Shown here: in pieces, positions 25,563 through 33,461 of the stretch | Layout: each line of letters begins with the position of its first letter | Numbering within the stretch: the stretch's first letter is position 1 | DNA from: Postechiella marina | GTDB taxonomy: Bacteria > Bacteroidota > Bacteroidia > Flavobacteriales > Flavobacteriaceae | Length of the DNA: 64,000 nt | Assembly (NCBI RefSeq): GCF_039538365.1 | Contig: NZ_BAABCA010000008.1 | Span: 124,001-188,000, forward strand | Direction of reading: 5' to 3' | Position numbers and translations under genes: made by a program | Notes under the pieces: generated by a model | What the model saw: the letters and a program-made list of their open reading frames with translations, nothing else | What the model was told of the DNA's origin: nothing | The model's database searches: none

Positions 25563-26309
25563 TTATTTATAATTGTACGATATGTATAGTTTTGTTCCTA
25601 TGTTTAATTCAGATTCTATTTTAATATCTGCATTAATTAGTTGAGCTCTTTTTTTTATGTTTGTTAAGCCTATACCATTGTATTTTGCTTTGTTTTCTAT
25701 ACCAAAGCCTTTACCGTTATCTGCTGCGCAAATGCTTAACCCTTTATTGTTATAGTTAATTATAACCCTTAATTTGCTTGCATTTGCATGTTTTATAGTG
25801 TTAGAAAAAAACTCTTGAAGTATTCTAAAAACTGTAAGTTCTATTTTAGAATCCATCGTTTTTTTTTCTCCATTTATTTCTAAATTTGCCTCAATATATT
25901 TTAATCTATTAAAGCGATCTATTTCTAGTTTTAAAGCCTCTACTAAAGTCGTGTTTTTTAAAGCTTCGGGATTAATGGATTTAGATAGAGTTCTTATTTC
26001 TTTTAATCCTTTATCTAATGATATTTTAGCGTCATTAATATCGCTAGAGCTTTGCAATTGTATTTTGGCTAAGGTTATAAGTTGACCAATATTATCGTGT
26101 AATTCCCAACTTATGTTTCTAAAGGTTTCTTCCCTTACTTCTATTTGCATTTTAGAAATTTCTTGTTCAAAACGTTCTTCAGATTCTTTTTGGTTTAAAA
26201 GCAGTAAGTTTTTACGTCTCTGAAAAATAACAAATAAAGCAATAACAATAATACATAGAAAAACTAATGTACCAACTGCGACTAATATTGCTTGTCCTTC
26301 TCGCTCCAT
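25563..26309 (-). CDS. Sensor histidine kinase (HisKA_3 type)
   Basis: A 248-residue kinase with one N-terminal membrane helix (about residues 7-29), a short coiled coil, and the dimerisation motif FRNISWELHDNIGQLITL with His71 as phospho-site. A HATPase domain follows (QEFFSNTIKHANAS as N box; ADNGKGFG and YNGIGLTNIKKRAQ as G boxes). It has no extracytoplasmic sensor domain, so input may come from the membrane protein and lipoprotein encoded upstream. The frame is open to 26354, but the ATG at 26309 gives a clean membrane start. The resulting 28-base overlap with the upstream gene points to translational coupling. Confidence 0.9.
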   Translation of the reverse strand: MEREGQAILVAVGTLVFLCIIVIALFVIFQRRKNLLLLNQKESEERFEQEISKMQIEVREETFRNISWELHDNIGQLITLAKIQLQSSSDINDAKISLDKGLKEIRTLSKSINPEALKNTTLVEALKLEIDRFNRLKYIEANLEINGEKKTMDSKIELTVFRILQEFFSNTIKHANASKLRVIINYNNKGLSICAADNGKGFGIENKAKYNGIGLTNIKKRAQLINADIKIESELNIGTKLYISYNYK

Positions 26310-26944
26310 ATAAAGCCTATTATAAAACAAATATTCATGGTTATACTTAAACAACTCTCTGTTATAGAGATACTTTCAAAATTAGGGATTTCGTGATAGT
26401 AATTACGCATAATTCTAGTTGGAATTTTGCCAAAATGATATAATAGTAAACCTATGCTAATCCAAAATAATAAATTCTTATTGATATTAAGCACTTTATT
26501 GGAGTTTAATATTTCTGAAAAATAAAAGACTATACTAAGTATTAGTAATACTGCTGCAACTATAAAGGGGATGGTAATGGATTGTTTTAAATAGTTTTGA
26601 TAATACATATTACCAAAAAATGAAATAATAAATATAAACCAGAAGTATTTTATTAGTTTTTTATGAATTGAATTTTTTACATAGGTTTTATAAAGTATAA
26701 ACAAAAATGAAAAATTGATTAAATGATAAATATTATATATTATAACGTTGTTTATAATGCCATTTTGTTTTAAAAAATAGGCTATAAACTCGTTTAAAAC
26801 TACATACCAAATTAATACAAGAAAGTATTTTAGGCAGGTGTGTTTATATTTATATAAATAAACGGTACCAATAATTGCTGTAATAAGTTCTATGTACTTT
26901 ATGGAGCTTCTTAAATTTAAATATATAAATTCAATATCTATCAT
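26282..26944 (-). CDS. Multi-spanning membrane protein of a two-component module
   Basis: A 220-residue protein with six or seven hydrophobic segments (for example ELITAIIGTVYLYKYK, YFLVLIWYVVLNEFIAYF, WFIFIISFFGNMYY, LLFWISIGLLLYHFGK). I recognise no named domain; similar uncharacterised proteins precede histidine kinases in flavobacteria. Its stop overlaps the kinase start, and its ATG overlaps the lipoprotein stop by one base (TAATG), so all are made together. A role as a membrane sensor or signal transmitter for the small kinase is inferred from this context only. Confidence 0.75.
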   Translation of the reverse strand: MIDIEFIYLNLRSSIKYIELITAIIGTVYLYKYKHTCLKYFLVLIWYVVLNEFIAYFLKQNGIINNVIIYNIYHLINFSFLFILYKTYVKNSIHKKLIKYFWFIFIISFFGNMYYQNYLKQSITIPFIVAAVLLILSIVFYFSEILNSNKVLNINKNLLFWISIGLLLYHFGKIPTRIMRNYYHEIPNFESISITESCLSITMNICFIIGFIWSEKDKQY

Positions 26945-27651
26945 TATTCGAATGGTGGTGGAGACATTTCTCCTTCATTTTTTATTACACTTGTTCTCCT
27001 TGCTGCAGCAGTGGTTAAAGTACTACTAGTAAAAAGGTTAAAGCTGCCTTTTTGTGTGTTTGTTTTAAAATATGGTTGTGTTCGTTTTTGATTTTGTTCT
27101 AGCATTAGGCTTGGAATTGCTACTAATTTTCCTTTTATAGGGTTGCTCTCATCGGTGTATTCAATGTAAAAAGGAATGTTGTCCATGTTTGGATATTTAG
27201 AACCAGATTTAGATGTCTTCATGGTAGGAGCCATAAACAACGTTTGCTGATTAGGAAAACGTTTTGATTGACTTTTTTGAGAATATGCTCCGTAATAAAA
27301 GCGTATACCTGTAATGTCGTATGCGGGATTTTCTCTTTGTACTTTTTCTATATAGGCTATATATTCTTTCATTTCTTCTAAAGAATACCAAACAAACTTA
27401 GTGTCTTGAAAATTTGGGTTTTCATATATTTTTTGCAGATAAGGGGCTACATATTCAGATCTGCTTTTGCTATAAGCATTATATAAATTTATACTTTTCT
27501 CTACATCTATAATATTTTTGGGTGCAGTATAGTCTTTGTCTTTTTTGTCTTCTTTAACAGAAGCTGTTTTTTCTTTTTTGGTGCATGCTAAAGCAATTAC
27601 CATTACAAATATGGTTAGTATTGTAATGTTGTAAATTTTTTTAGTTTTCAT
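26944..27651 (-). CDS. Lipoprotein of unknown function, first gene of the two-component module
   Basis: A 235-residue lipoprotein. The signal peptide ends at FVMVIALAC (lipobox Cys near residue 23), then a Lys/Glu-rich linker. The body has no recognised domain (FVWYSLEEMKEYIAYIEK, DITGIRFYYGAYSQKS, RTQPYFKTNTQKGSFN) and ends in EGEMSPPPFE. The string NIPFYIEYTDESNPI may be a beta-rich core. It is the promoter-proximal gene, with a TAnnTTTG box 24 bases upstream, and its stop overlaps the next start. It may sense or signal from the envelope to the kinase, but that is inference. Confidence 0.75.
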   Translation of the reverse strand: MKTKKIYNITILTIFVMVIALACTKKEKTASVKEDKKDKDYTAPKNIIDVEKSINLYNAYSKSRSEYVAPYLQKIYENPNFQDTKFVWYSLEEMKEYIAYIEKVQRENPAYDITGIRFYYGAYSQKSQSKRFPNQQTLFMAPTMKTSKSGSKYPNMDNIPFYIEYTDESNPIKGKLVAIPSLMLEQNQKRTQPYFKTNTQKGSFNLFTSSTLTTAAARRTSVIKNEGEMSPPPFE

Positions 27652-27675
27652 AATGGGTTAGTGTTGATTATCTTA

Positions 27676-27683
27676 CAAAGTTA
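27676..27683 (-). promoter_or_regulatory. Putative promoter -7 box of the two-component module
   Basis: On the minus strand TAACTTTG matches TAnnTTTG, 24 bases before the lipoprotein ATG. No clear -33 TTG was seen. The rest of the 297-base gap back to meaB is AT-rich and shows no gene. Confidence 0.4.
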
Positions 27684-27926
27684 AAGGATATATTAACATG
27701 AATTACATAAAGTAGAAGTAGTTGAATTTTATTAAAGCTACTATATGTTGTAAATCAACTGTTTAGTTTTGTGTTCTAAAGGTATTCACCACCCAAAAAG
27801 GGTGTTTTTCCCCATATTAATTTTCTTTATAGCGAATAAAATTTAGGCGTATTAAAATTGACAAAACAAATCTTAATACTTTTAAAGTGATTGATTAATA
27901 GGTGTTTGTGTTTTGTTGGCTTGATT

Positions 27927-27955
27927 AAAATAAGAAGCTTTAACGCGCTTATTTT
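27927..27955 (-). terminator. Putative meaB terminator
   Basis: AAAATAAG (27927-27934) pairs with CTTATTTT (27948-27955), with a further AAGC/GCTT-type inner pairing. The meaB stop codon lies inside the stem. A T-rich stretch follows on the minus strand. Confidence 0.5.
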
Positions 27956-29022
27956 AAATTCAATAAAAATTCGGCTGCAGCAAACGGTGTTGTTTGGTTA
28001 TTTTCTATAAGCTGAATTTGATTTTTTAAAGCTTCTTTTATTTCTAATGCATTAAAAAAATCAGATTTCAATTGATTTTCTATAGTTTGAATAAGCCAAA
28101 ACTTGTTTTGATCATTTCTTTTTGTCTTAAAAAAACCATTTTTAGTAGTAATATCTATGTACTCTAAAATAATTTTCCAAATATTATCTATACCTTCATT
28201 TTGTAAAGCGCTACATGTTGCTACTCTTGGTTGCCAGTTCGAAGATTTAGTAGGGTAGAGGTGCAACGCTCTATTAAATTCAACTTTAGCTAATTTAGCT
28301 TTGCTTAGGTTATCTCCGTCTGCTTTGTTAATTACAATAGTGTCTGCCATTTCTATAATGCCACGTTTAATGCCTTGTAATTCGTCGCCAGCACCTGCAA
28401 GTTTTAAAAGTAAAAAGAAATCTACCATGCTGTGTACGGTTGTTTCACTTTGACCCACGCCAACAGTTTCTATAAGAATGACATCAAAACCAGCAGCTTC
28501 ACATAAAATAATAGTTTCGCGAGTTTTTCTGGCAACGCCACCTAAAGAACTTCCTGATGCCGATGGACGAATAAAAGCATTTTCATCCTTTACCAAATCT
28601 TCCATTCTAGTTTTATCTCCTAAAATACTCCCTTTAGTAATAGAGCTACTTGGGTCTATGGCTAGTACAGCAATACGTTTACCTATAGCTGTTAAATGTT
28701 TACCAAAGGTTTCTATAAATGTGCTTTTACCAACTCCCGGTACACCTGTTATGCCTATTCTAATAGATTTATTGGCGTGTGGTAAACATTGCTTAATAAT
28801 GTTATTTGCTGTTTCTTGATGTTTCAGACTTGTACTTTCTACTAAAGTAATAGCTCTGCTTAATGCTGTTATATTTTTTTTTAATATGTTAGATACTAAG
28901 TCTTCTGGATTTATTTGTTTTTTACGTCTATTTTTAATTGTTTTTATAGACGACGCGTTGGTAATTTCTGAGATAGAAACACCTTCTTTTTCATTTAAAG
29001 CAGTTTTGTTTGTTTTCGGCAT
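27949..29022 (-). CDS. meaB: Methylmalonyl-CoA mutase-associated GTPase MeaB
   Basis: A 357-residue cytosolic G3E GTPase of the MeaB/ArgK group, which guards and reactivates cobalamin-dependent methylmalonyl-CoA mutase. The Walker A motif ITGVPGVGKST covers residues 93-100. VAVLAIDPSS-like (IAVLAIDPSSSITKGSILGD) and FDVILIETVGVGQSE are the switch motifs, and VINKADGDN gives GTP specificity. The N-terminal ~30 residues are a variable extension. No mutase subunit is encoded in this window, although it is often nearby in other genomes. The gene appears monocistronic, with a likely terminator hairpin. Confidence 0.92.
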   Translation of the reverse strand: MPKTNKTALNEKEGVSISEITNASSIKTIKNRRKKQINPEDLVSNILKKNITALSRAITLVESTSLKHQETANNIIKQCLPHANKSIRIGITGVPGVGKSTFIETFGKHLTAIGKRIAVLAIDPSSSITKGSILGDKTRMEDLVKDENAFIRPSASGSSLGGVARKTRETIILCEAAGFDVILIETVGVGQSETTVHSMVDFFLLLKLAGAGDELQGIKRGIIEMADTIVINKADGDNLSKAKLAKVEFNRALHLYPTKSSNWQPRVATCSALQNEGIDNIWKIILEYIDITTKNGFFKTKRNDQNKFWLIQTIENQLKSDFFNALEIKEALKNQIQLIENNQTTPFAAAEFLLNLK

Positions 29023-29109
29023 AGCCTGTCACGATTTTAAAAGAAATACGTGAATGTTTATTCTAATTTACAAATTATTTTATAGCTACTTAAAAATAAG
29101 AATAAATAT

Positions 29110-29664
29110 TTATTTTAAAGGCACTGTAACTTTTACATTATCCCAAGCCATAGTTAAGCTTAAATTATCGGTAGAGTTATCAAAGGCAATTGTAAATTGT
29201 TCTACCGTATTATTAATATGCTCTACAGGCACTACCAAATTAGCAGCATCAAACTTTGGATCGCGCATAGGGTTCATTTCTAAATCTACACCCCAAGTAT
29301 ATTGTTTTTTATTAAAAATAACATTCCAGCTGGTATCGTTAGGTATGGTCCAAAGGGTATATTTACCAGCTTTTAAAGAGTCGTTTCCTATTTTTAAGTC
29401 TTTATTAGTTTCAAAAGTTGTAGCTTCGTTTGCACCTGTTCTCCAAACTTTATTAAAAGGTACTAATGCTCCAAAAACCTCGCGTCCTTTTTTAGAAGGT
29501 CTGTTGTAAAATACTTCAAGCTTTAGCTTATTTAATTTAAACTCCACTGTGTCTTTAGGGCTTAGTCTTTTAGAAAATATGTTATTTCCAAAATAAGAAT
29601 AAGCAAACATAGCAATGGCAACAACCAATAAAACAGTTATAGTTCGCTTTAAAAAGGTATTCAT
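29110..29664 (-). CDS. DUF2911 family protein
   Basis: A 184-residue membrane-anchored or exported protein. It has an N-terminal hydrophobic segment (TITVLLVVAIAMFAYSYFG) and the DUF2911 core pattern VFYNRPSKKGREVFGALVPF, then KVWRTGANEATTFET. KAGKYTLWTIPND and a C-terminal beta segment follow. The fold is thought to be an all-beta envelope domain, and the function is unknown. A TATCTTTA near-match to the -7 box lies upstream (29686-29693, minus strand). It stands between meaB and the divergent sigma-factor operon. Confidence 0.8.
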   Translation of the reverse strand: MNTFLKRTITVLLVVAIAMFAYSYFGNNIFSKRLSPKDTVEFKLNKLKLEVFYNRPSKKGREVFGALVPFNKVWRTGANEATTFETNKDLKIGNDSLKAGKYTLWTIPNDTSWNVIFNKKQYTWGVDLEMNPMRDPKFDAANLVVPVEHINNTVEQFTIAFDNSTDNLSLTMAWDNVKVTVPLK

Positions 29665-29841
29665 AAGAGAGGTTTTTTTAAGGCTGTAAAGATACTTTAA
29701 TTCGTATTAGTTTATAAGATTGAAACGTATATTTATTTAGCTTTGTTATAATAGGTTTAAAAAAAAATAAACTTTTTGCAACACTTTGTTTTTTTAATCG
29801 TCTTTTAAAAAGAACTAACTATTACCAAAAGTAAAATAAGT

Positions 29842-30393
29842 ATGTTTCAAGTTGACATTATCGAAAAATGTAAACAAAACAATCGAAAAGCGCAATTGCA
29901 GTTATACAACCAGTACTGCAACGGGATGTATATTGTTGCTAAACGATTTTTGAAAGATACTGCTGATGCAGAAGATGTGGTGCAAGAAGCTTTTTTAAAG
30001 GCCTTTACTAAGCTACATCAATATAACGCAGAAGTAACTTTTGGTGCATGGTTAAAACGTATTGTTATTAATAAAAGTATTGATTTAATCAAATCGAAAA
30101 AACAAGAACTTATTGAGCTAGAAGAGGTACACCTCAAGGTTATTGATACCGATTATAATAACAAATGGTTAGTAGACGACGCTATAACATTAAACGATGT
30201 AAAAAAGGCGATTAATAAATTACCCGATAAATACCAATATGTTGTGATGCTTTATTTAATAGAAGGTTACGATCATCAAGAGATATCAGAGATTTTAAAT
30301 ATTTCTGTAATAGCATCTCGAACACAATTATCGAGAGGGAAAAGTAAATTACAAGAACTGTTAATACAAAAACAAAATGGCACAGGATATTAG
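29842..30393 (+). CDS. ECF-type RNA polymerase sigma factor
   Basis: A 183-residue group 4 sigma factor. Region 2 reads FLKDTADAEDVVQEAFLKAF, followed by TFGAWLKRIVINKSIDLIKS. Region 4 has LPDKYQYVVMLYLIEGYDHQ and EISEILNISVIASRTQLSRG for -35 recognition. It overlaps the next gene by 17 bases; that gene is a probable anti-sigma factor. The upstream region lacks a TAnnTTTG box, which fits transcription by an alternative holoenzyme or autoregulation. Envelope stress is the usual input for such pairs. Confidence 0.9.
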   Translation: MFQVDIIEKCKQNNRKAQLQLYNQYCNGMYIVAKRFLKDTADAEDVVQEAFLKAFTKLHQYNAEVTFGAWLKRIVINKSIDLIKSKKQELIELEEVHLKVIDTDYNNKWLVDDAITLNDVKKAINKLPDKYQYVVMLYLIEGYDHQEISEILNISVIASRTQLSRGKSKLQELLIQKQNGTGY

Positions 30394-30949
30394 AGACTTA
30401 TTTAAAAACGATAATATGTTGGAAGATACAATGCCAGTAAATCATCAAGATCGTTTTTTAGAAAAGTTAAATACTGCTTTACCAAAGCAACAAAAAAAGA
30501 CATTTAGTTGGTTGCAAATTGCAGCTAGTTTATTGCTGTTAATTGGGTTGAGTTTTGGAGCTTATAAATACTTTAACCTAAATGTAAATAATAGTATACC
30601 TGTTAAAGTAGCAGATGTAACAGCTATAGAAACAAAAACATTAGGAGATGTATCTCCAGGTTTAAAAAAGGTTGAAGACTATTACCTTGCAAATATTAAT
30701 TTAGAATTGGCTAAAATGAAACCTACTGCCGAAACTAAAGATTTATTTGATGGTTATTTAGAACAGCTAAATGGGCTTAATACAGAATATAAGCGCCTAT
30801 CTGAAGAATTAACAGCGTCTGGTCCAAACGAATTAATGGTAAATGCCCTTATTGATAATTTAAAAATGCGTCTCAACTTATTATACCGTTTACGAGAGCA
30901 AGCAGCTACATTAGGTAAAGGAGGCAAAAATTCATCAAAATCAATTTAA
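30377..30949 (+). CDS. Probable anti-sigma factor (single-pass membrane)
   Basis: A 190-residue protein. It has a short cytosolic N-terminus (MAQDIRDLFKNDN), a membrane helix at about residues 48-66 (WLQIAASLLLLIGLSFGAY), and a periplasmic helical domain with a long Leu-rich helix (MLKLNLLYRLREQ-like end). There is no zinc HxxxCxxC motif, so it is not of the ZAS type. The 17-base overlap with the sigma-factor gene and the topology support an anti-sigma role. It might also be an activator or sensor protein. The next gene follows after 11 bases. Confidence 0.7.
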   Translation: MAQDIRDLFKNDNMLEDTMPVNHQDRFLEKLNTALPKQQKKTFSWLQIAASLLLLIGLSFGAYKYFNLNVNNSIPVKVADVTAIETKTLGDVSPGLKKVEDYYLANINLELAKMKPTAETKDLFDGYLEQLNGLNTEYKRLSEELTASGPNELMVNALIDNLKMRLNLLYRLREQAATLGKGGKNSSKSI

Positions 30950-30960
30950 AAAATCAAAAA

Positions 30961-32463
30961 ATGAACACGTCAATTATATTTAAAATTAAATTATGCATGC
31001 TGTGCCTATTAATAACAACATGTGTAGTGGCTCAACAAAAGCTTACTAAGTTAGAGCAAAGTATTAAGGTTAATAAAGATATTACTATAGATTTAAATAC
31101 AAGTTATTGCAATGTGGTACTCGATACATGGAATAAAAACTCGGTACAAATAGAGGCTTATATAGAAGGCGAAGGGGTAAGTAATGAAGCGCTTCAAGAA
31201 GCTATAAAATCGTGGCAAGTAGATGTAGATGGTTCTTTAAATGAAGTAGCCATAAATGCTAACGGAAGCTCGAGAAAAGTTTGGTCGAATAATAGCGATG
31301 ATGGCGATTTAATAACCATTGTTTTAGATGAGTTAAAATATGAGTTAGCAGATTTACCAGATGTAATAATGGAAAATTTAGATTTTAATAACGAAATACC
31401 AAATTTACCAAAACCTCCCAAAGCACAAGCACCAATGTTACCAGAAGCACCAGAATTACCAGCTTTACCAGAGGGAATGGGTGCCATAGATTTTGATTAT
31501 GAAGCTTATAGAAAAGATGGAGAAAAGTATATGGAAAAGTATACAAAGCAGTTTGAATCTAGGTTTGGAAAAGATTTTGAAAAGAAGATGGAAACTTGGG
31601 GAGAAAGTTTTGGAAAAAAAATGGAAGCTTGGGGAAAAAGCATAGAAGAGAATTTTAATAGTAAAGCATTTGAAGATAAAATGGAAGCTTGGGGCGAACG
31701 TTTTGAGCATCAAATGGAGCAACATGCAGAGCGAAGAGAAGCACATGCAGAACGCATGAACGCTATACAAGAACAAGCTGAAGCACGAGCAGAGCAAATA
31801 AAAAACAGAAAAAAATTACTAGAAAAACGACGTGTTAAAATAGGTGAGTTTATTGGAGATGAATTAGATTCTAAAATAAAGAAAACCATTATAATTAAAA
31901 TACCTAAAGATGCCAACCTTAAGGTTAATGTAAAATATGGCGAATTAAAATTAGCTTCGAATATTAGTAATCTAGAAGCCAATTTATCGCATGCCAAATT
32001 TAAAGCTTATAGCATTAGTGGGAGTTCTACTTCCATTAATGCTTCCTATTCTCCTGTAGCAGTTAAGCACTGGAATTTGGGCGAACTAAATTTAAATTAT
32101 GTAGATCAGGCGCAATTAAGCGATGTTAAACAATTGGTTTTAAACTCTAACGCATCAAATATAGATATTAAAAATCTTAGCACTAGTGCAGTGGTAAATG
32201 GTAGTATTGGTAATTTAAATATAGATAAGATAGATGATGATTTTAATCATTTAAGCATCATTTTAGAAAATAGCGATACAGTTATTCGTTTACCAGAAGT
32301 AGAATATAATTTACATTACAATGGTAAGGCTACTCATTTTAGTCACCCAGAAAAAACTACAGACGATGCATCTAATTCTTTTTCAAAAACTGCTTCAAAC
32401 ACCAATAAAACTATTGTAATAAATGCCAAGTACAGCCATGTTACCATGAAAAATAGCTTGTAG
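30961..32463 (+). CDS. Secreted protein with MEAWG-type repeats and DUF4097-like ends
   Basis: A 500-residue exported protein (signal peptide ends VVAQ near residue 24). The N-terminal part has a DUF4097/adhesin-like beta pattern (NKDITIDLNTSYCNVVLDTW). The middle (about residues 180-295) is a highly charged helical zone with repeats KKMETWGESFG, KKMEAWGKSIE and DKMEAWGERFE, then HAERREAHAERMNAIQEQAEA. The C-terminal part returns to beta-helix-like sequence (LKVNVKYGELKLASNISNLE). It is the third gene of the sigma/anti-sigma operon. A role as the regulated envelope component or stress input is inference. No enzymatic motif is seen. Confidence 0.75.
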   Translation: MNTSIIFKIKLCMLCLLITTCVVAQQKLTKLEQSIKVNKDITIDLNTSYCNVVLDTWNKNSVQIEAYIEGEGVSNEALQEAIKSWQVDVDGSLNEVAINANGSSRKVWSNNSDDGDLITIVLDELKYELADLPDVIMENLDFNNEIPNLPKPPKAQAPMLPEAPELPALPEGMGAIDFDYEAYRKDGEKYMEKYTKQFESRFGKDFEKKMETWGESFGKKMEAWGKSIEENFNSKAFEDKMEAWGERFEHQMEQHAERREAHAERMNAIQEQAEARAEQIKNRKKLLEKRRVKIGEFIGDELDSKIKKTIIIKIPKDANLKVNVKYGELKLASNISNLEANLSHAKFKAYSISGSSTSINASYSPVAVKHWNLGELNLNYVDQAQLSDVKQLVLNSNASNIDIKNLSTSAVVNGSIGNLNIDKIDDDFNHLSIILENSDTVIRLPEVEYNLHYNGKATHFSHPEKTTDDASNSFSKTASNTNKTIVINAKYSHVTMKNSL

Positions 32464-32519
32464 TTAGTCTTTTATAATAGTAATAATTTTTTTGTGGGAG
32501 TGGTAAAAATCAAAAGGAA

Positions 32520-33299
32520 TTAAATTCTACTTTTTCTGCCTCTACTTATAAGTTTGTATTCTTCATAGCATTCGCTAATGGCATCTAGTATTTGTAAATC
32601 GTTAGCAGTTTGTATAAAACCTTTAGAGTAGTTACATTGGCTTACCATTTCGTCTAAATCAACTCTATCTACATTTAATAGGGCTGTTAGCATTTCTCTA
32701 TCAAAGCGAGATGCTAATAAATTTCTAATTTCATCATCCTGCTTCATCTTTTTTAGTTTCTTTAACTCGTTGGGTTTTTTGCCAAACATACGGTGTAAAA
32801 AATCTGCAGGGTTAAAAATAGAGCCTAATATTTTATTAATGGCAGTAGGTTTTCCTGCTTCGTAACCAGAACTTGGTAATCCAGAAATACTATATCTAGC
32901 ATTATTGTTGTTAACAGGTACTTGTTTTATATCTACTTCTAAATAACCCGTAAGTCTTAAATCGTTTATAACAATTTCTTCTAGAGCCAAAGCTAATTCT
33001 GTAAGTTCTATTTTAGAACTTCCAAATTTTAACCAGTCGTTAGTAACTCTAACTTTTATAGATTTAAACCCTAAATAAGATAGGTGTAACGTGTCGTTAA
33101 CCTTTGCAGATATTTCAAACTCACCTTTACTGTTTGTAGAGGTTCCTATAACTTGGTTAAGGTTAACAATGTTTACACTTTCTAGTGGCTTATCGTCAGA
33201 CGAGTTTATTATAACCCCTAATACACTTTCGTTATCTTGTGCATAAGTTGCAAAGCACGTAAGTAATAAGGTAAAAAGGATTATAATTTTTTTCATCAT
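32520..33299 (-). CDS. Secreted protein with carboxypeptidase-like regulatory domain
   Basis: A 259-residue protein with a signal peptide (LLLTCFATYAQ, about 20 residues). A CarboxypepD_reg-like beta domain follows (VLGVIINSSDDKPLESVNIV, TNSKGEFEISAKVNDTLHLSY), as is common in TonB-linked outer-membrane proteins. The C-terminal half is helical and charged (LKKLKKMKQDDEIRNLLASRF) and not recognised. Too short for a TonB receptor, it resembles standalone flavobacterial periplasmic proteins of this type. Two ATG codons (33299, 33296) start it. It converges with the sigma operon. Confidence 0.75.
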   Translation of the reverse strand: MMKKIIILFTLLLTCFATYAQDNESVLGVIINSSDDKPLESVNIVNLNQVIGTSTNSKGEFEISAKVNDTLHLSYLGFKSIKVRVTNDWLKFGSSKIELTELALALEEIVINDLRLTGYLEVDIKQVPVNNNNARYSISGLPSSGYEAGKPTAINKILGSIFNPADFLHRMFGKKPNELKKLKKMKQDDEIRNLLASRFDREMLTALLNVDRVDLDEMVSQCNYSKGFIQTANDLQILDAISECYEEYKLISRGRKSRI

Positions 33300-33384
33300 A
33301 CTAAAGTGAATACTTTTTATTAGTCTATAAAAATACTAAACATTACGCCAATAAAAGCTTTAATACTTTTTTTTGACTTAAAAT

Positions 33385-33424
33385 TAACAAAAAAATAGAT
33401 TCTTGTACAACAAGAATCTATTTT
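33385..33424 (-). terminator. Helicase gene terminator
   Basis: AAAATAGATTCTTGT (33392-33406) pairs perfectly over 15 bases with ACAAGAATCTATTTT (33410-33424) around a 3-base loop. On the minus strand a T run follows. This is a strong intrinsic terminator 38 bases after the helicase stop. Confidence 0.85.
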
Positions 33425-33461
33425 ATATAAACTTTTAAAATACTAGGTGTCAATGTTTTTA

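Noticed and set aside
27949..29022. ArgK-type arginine/ornithine transport kinase
   Set aside because: The name is historical; the GTPase motifs match MeaB, and no transport genes are nearby.
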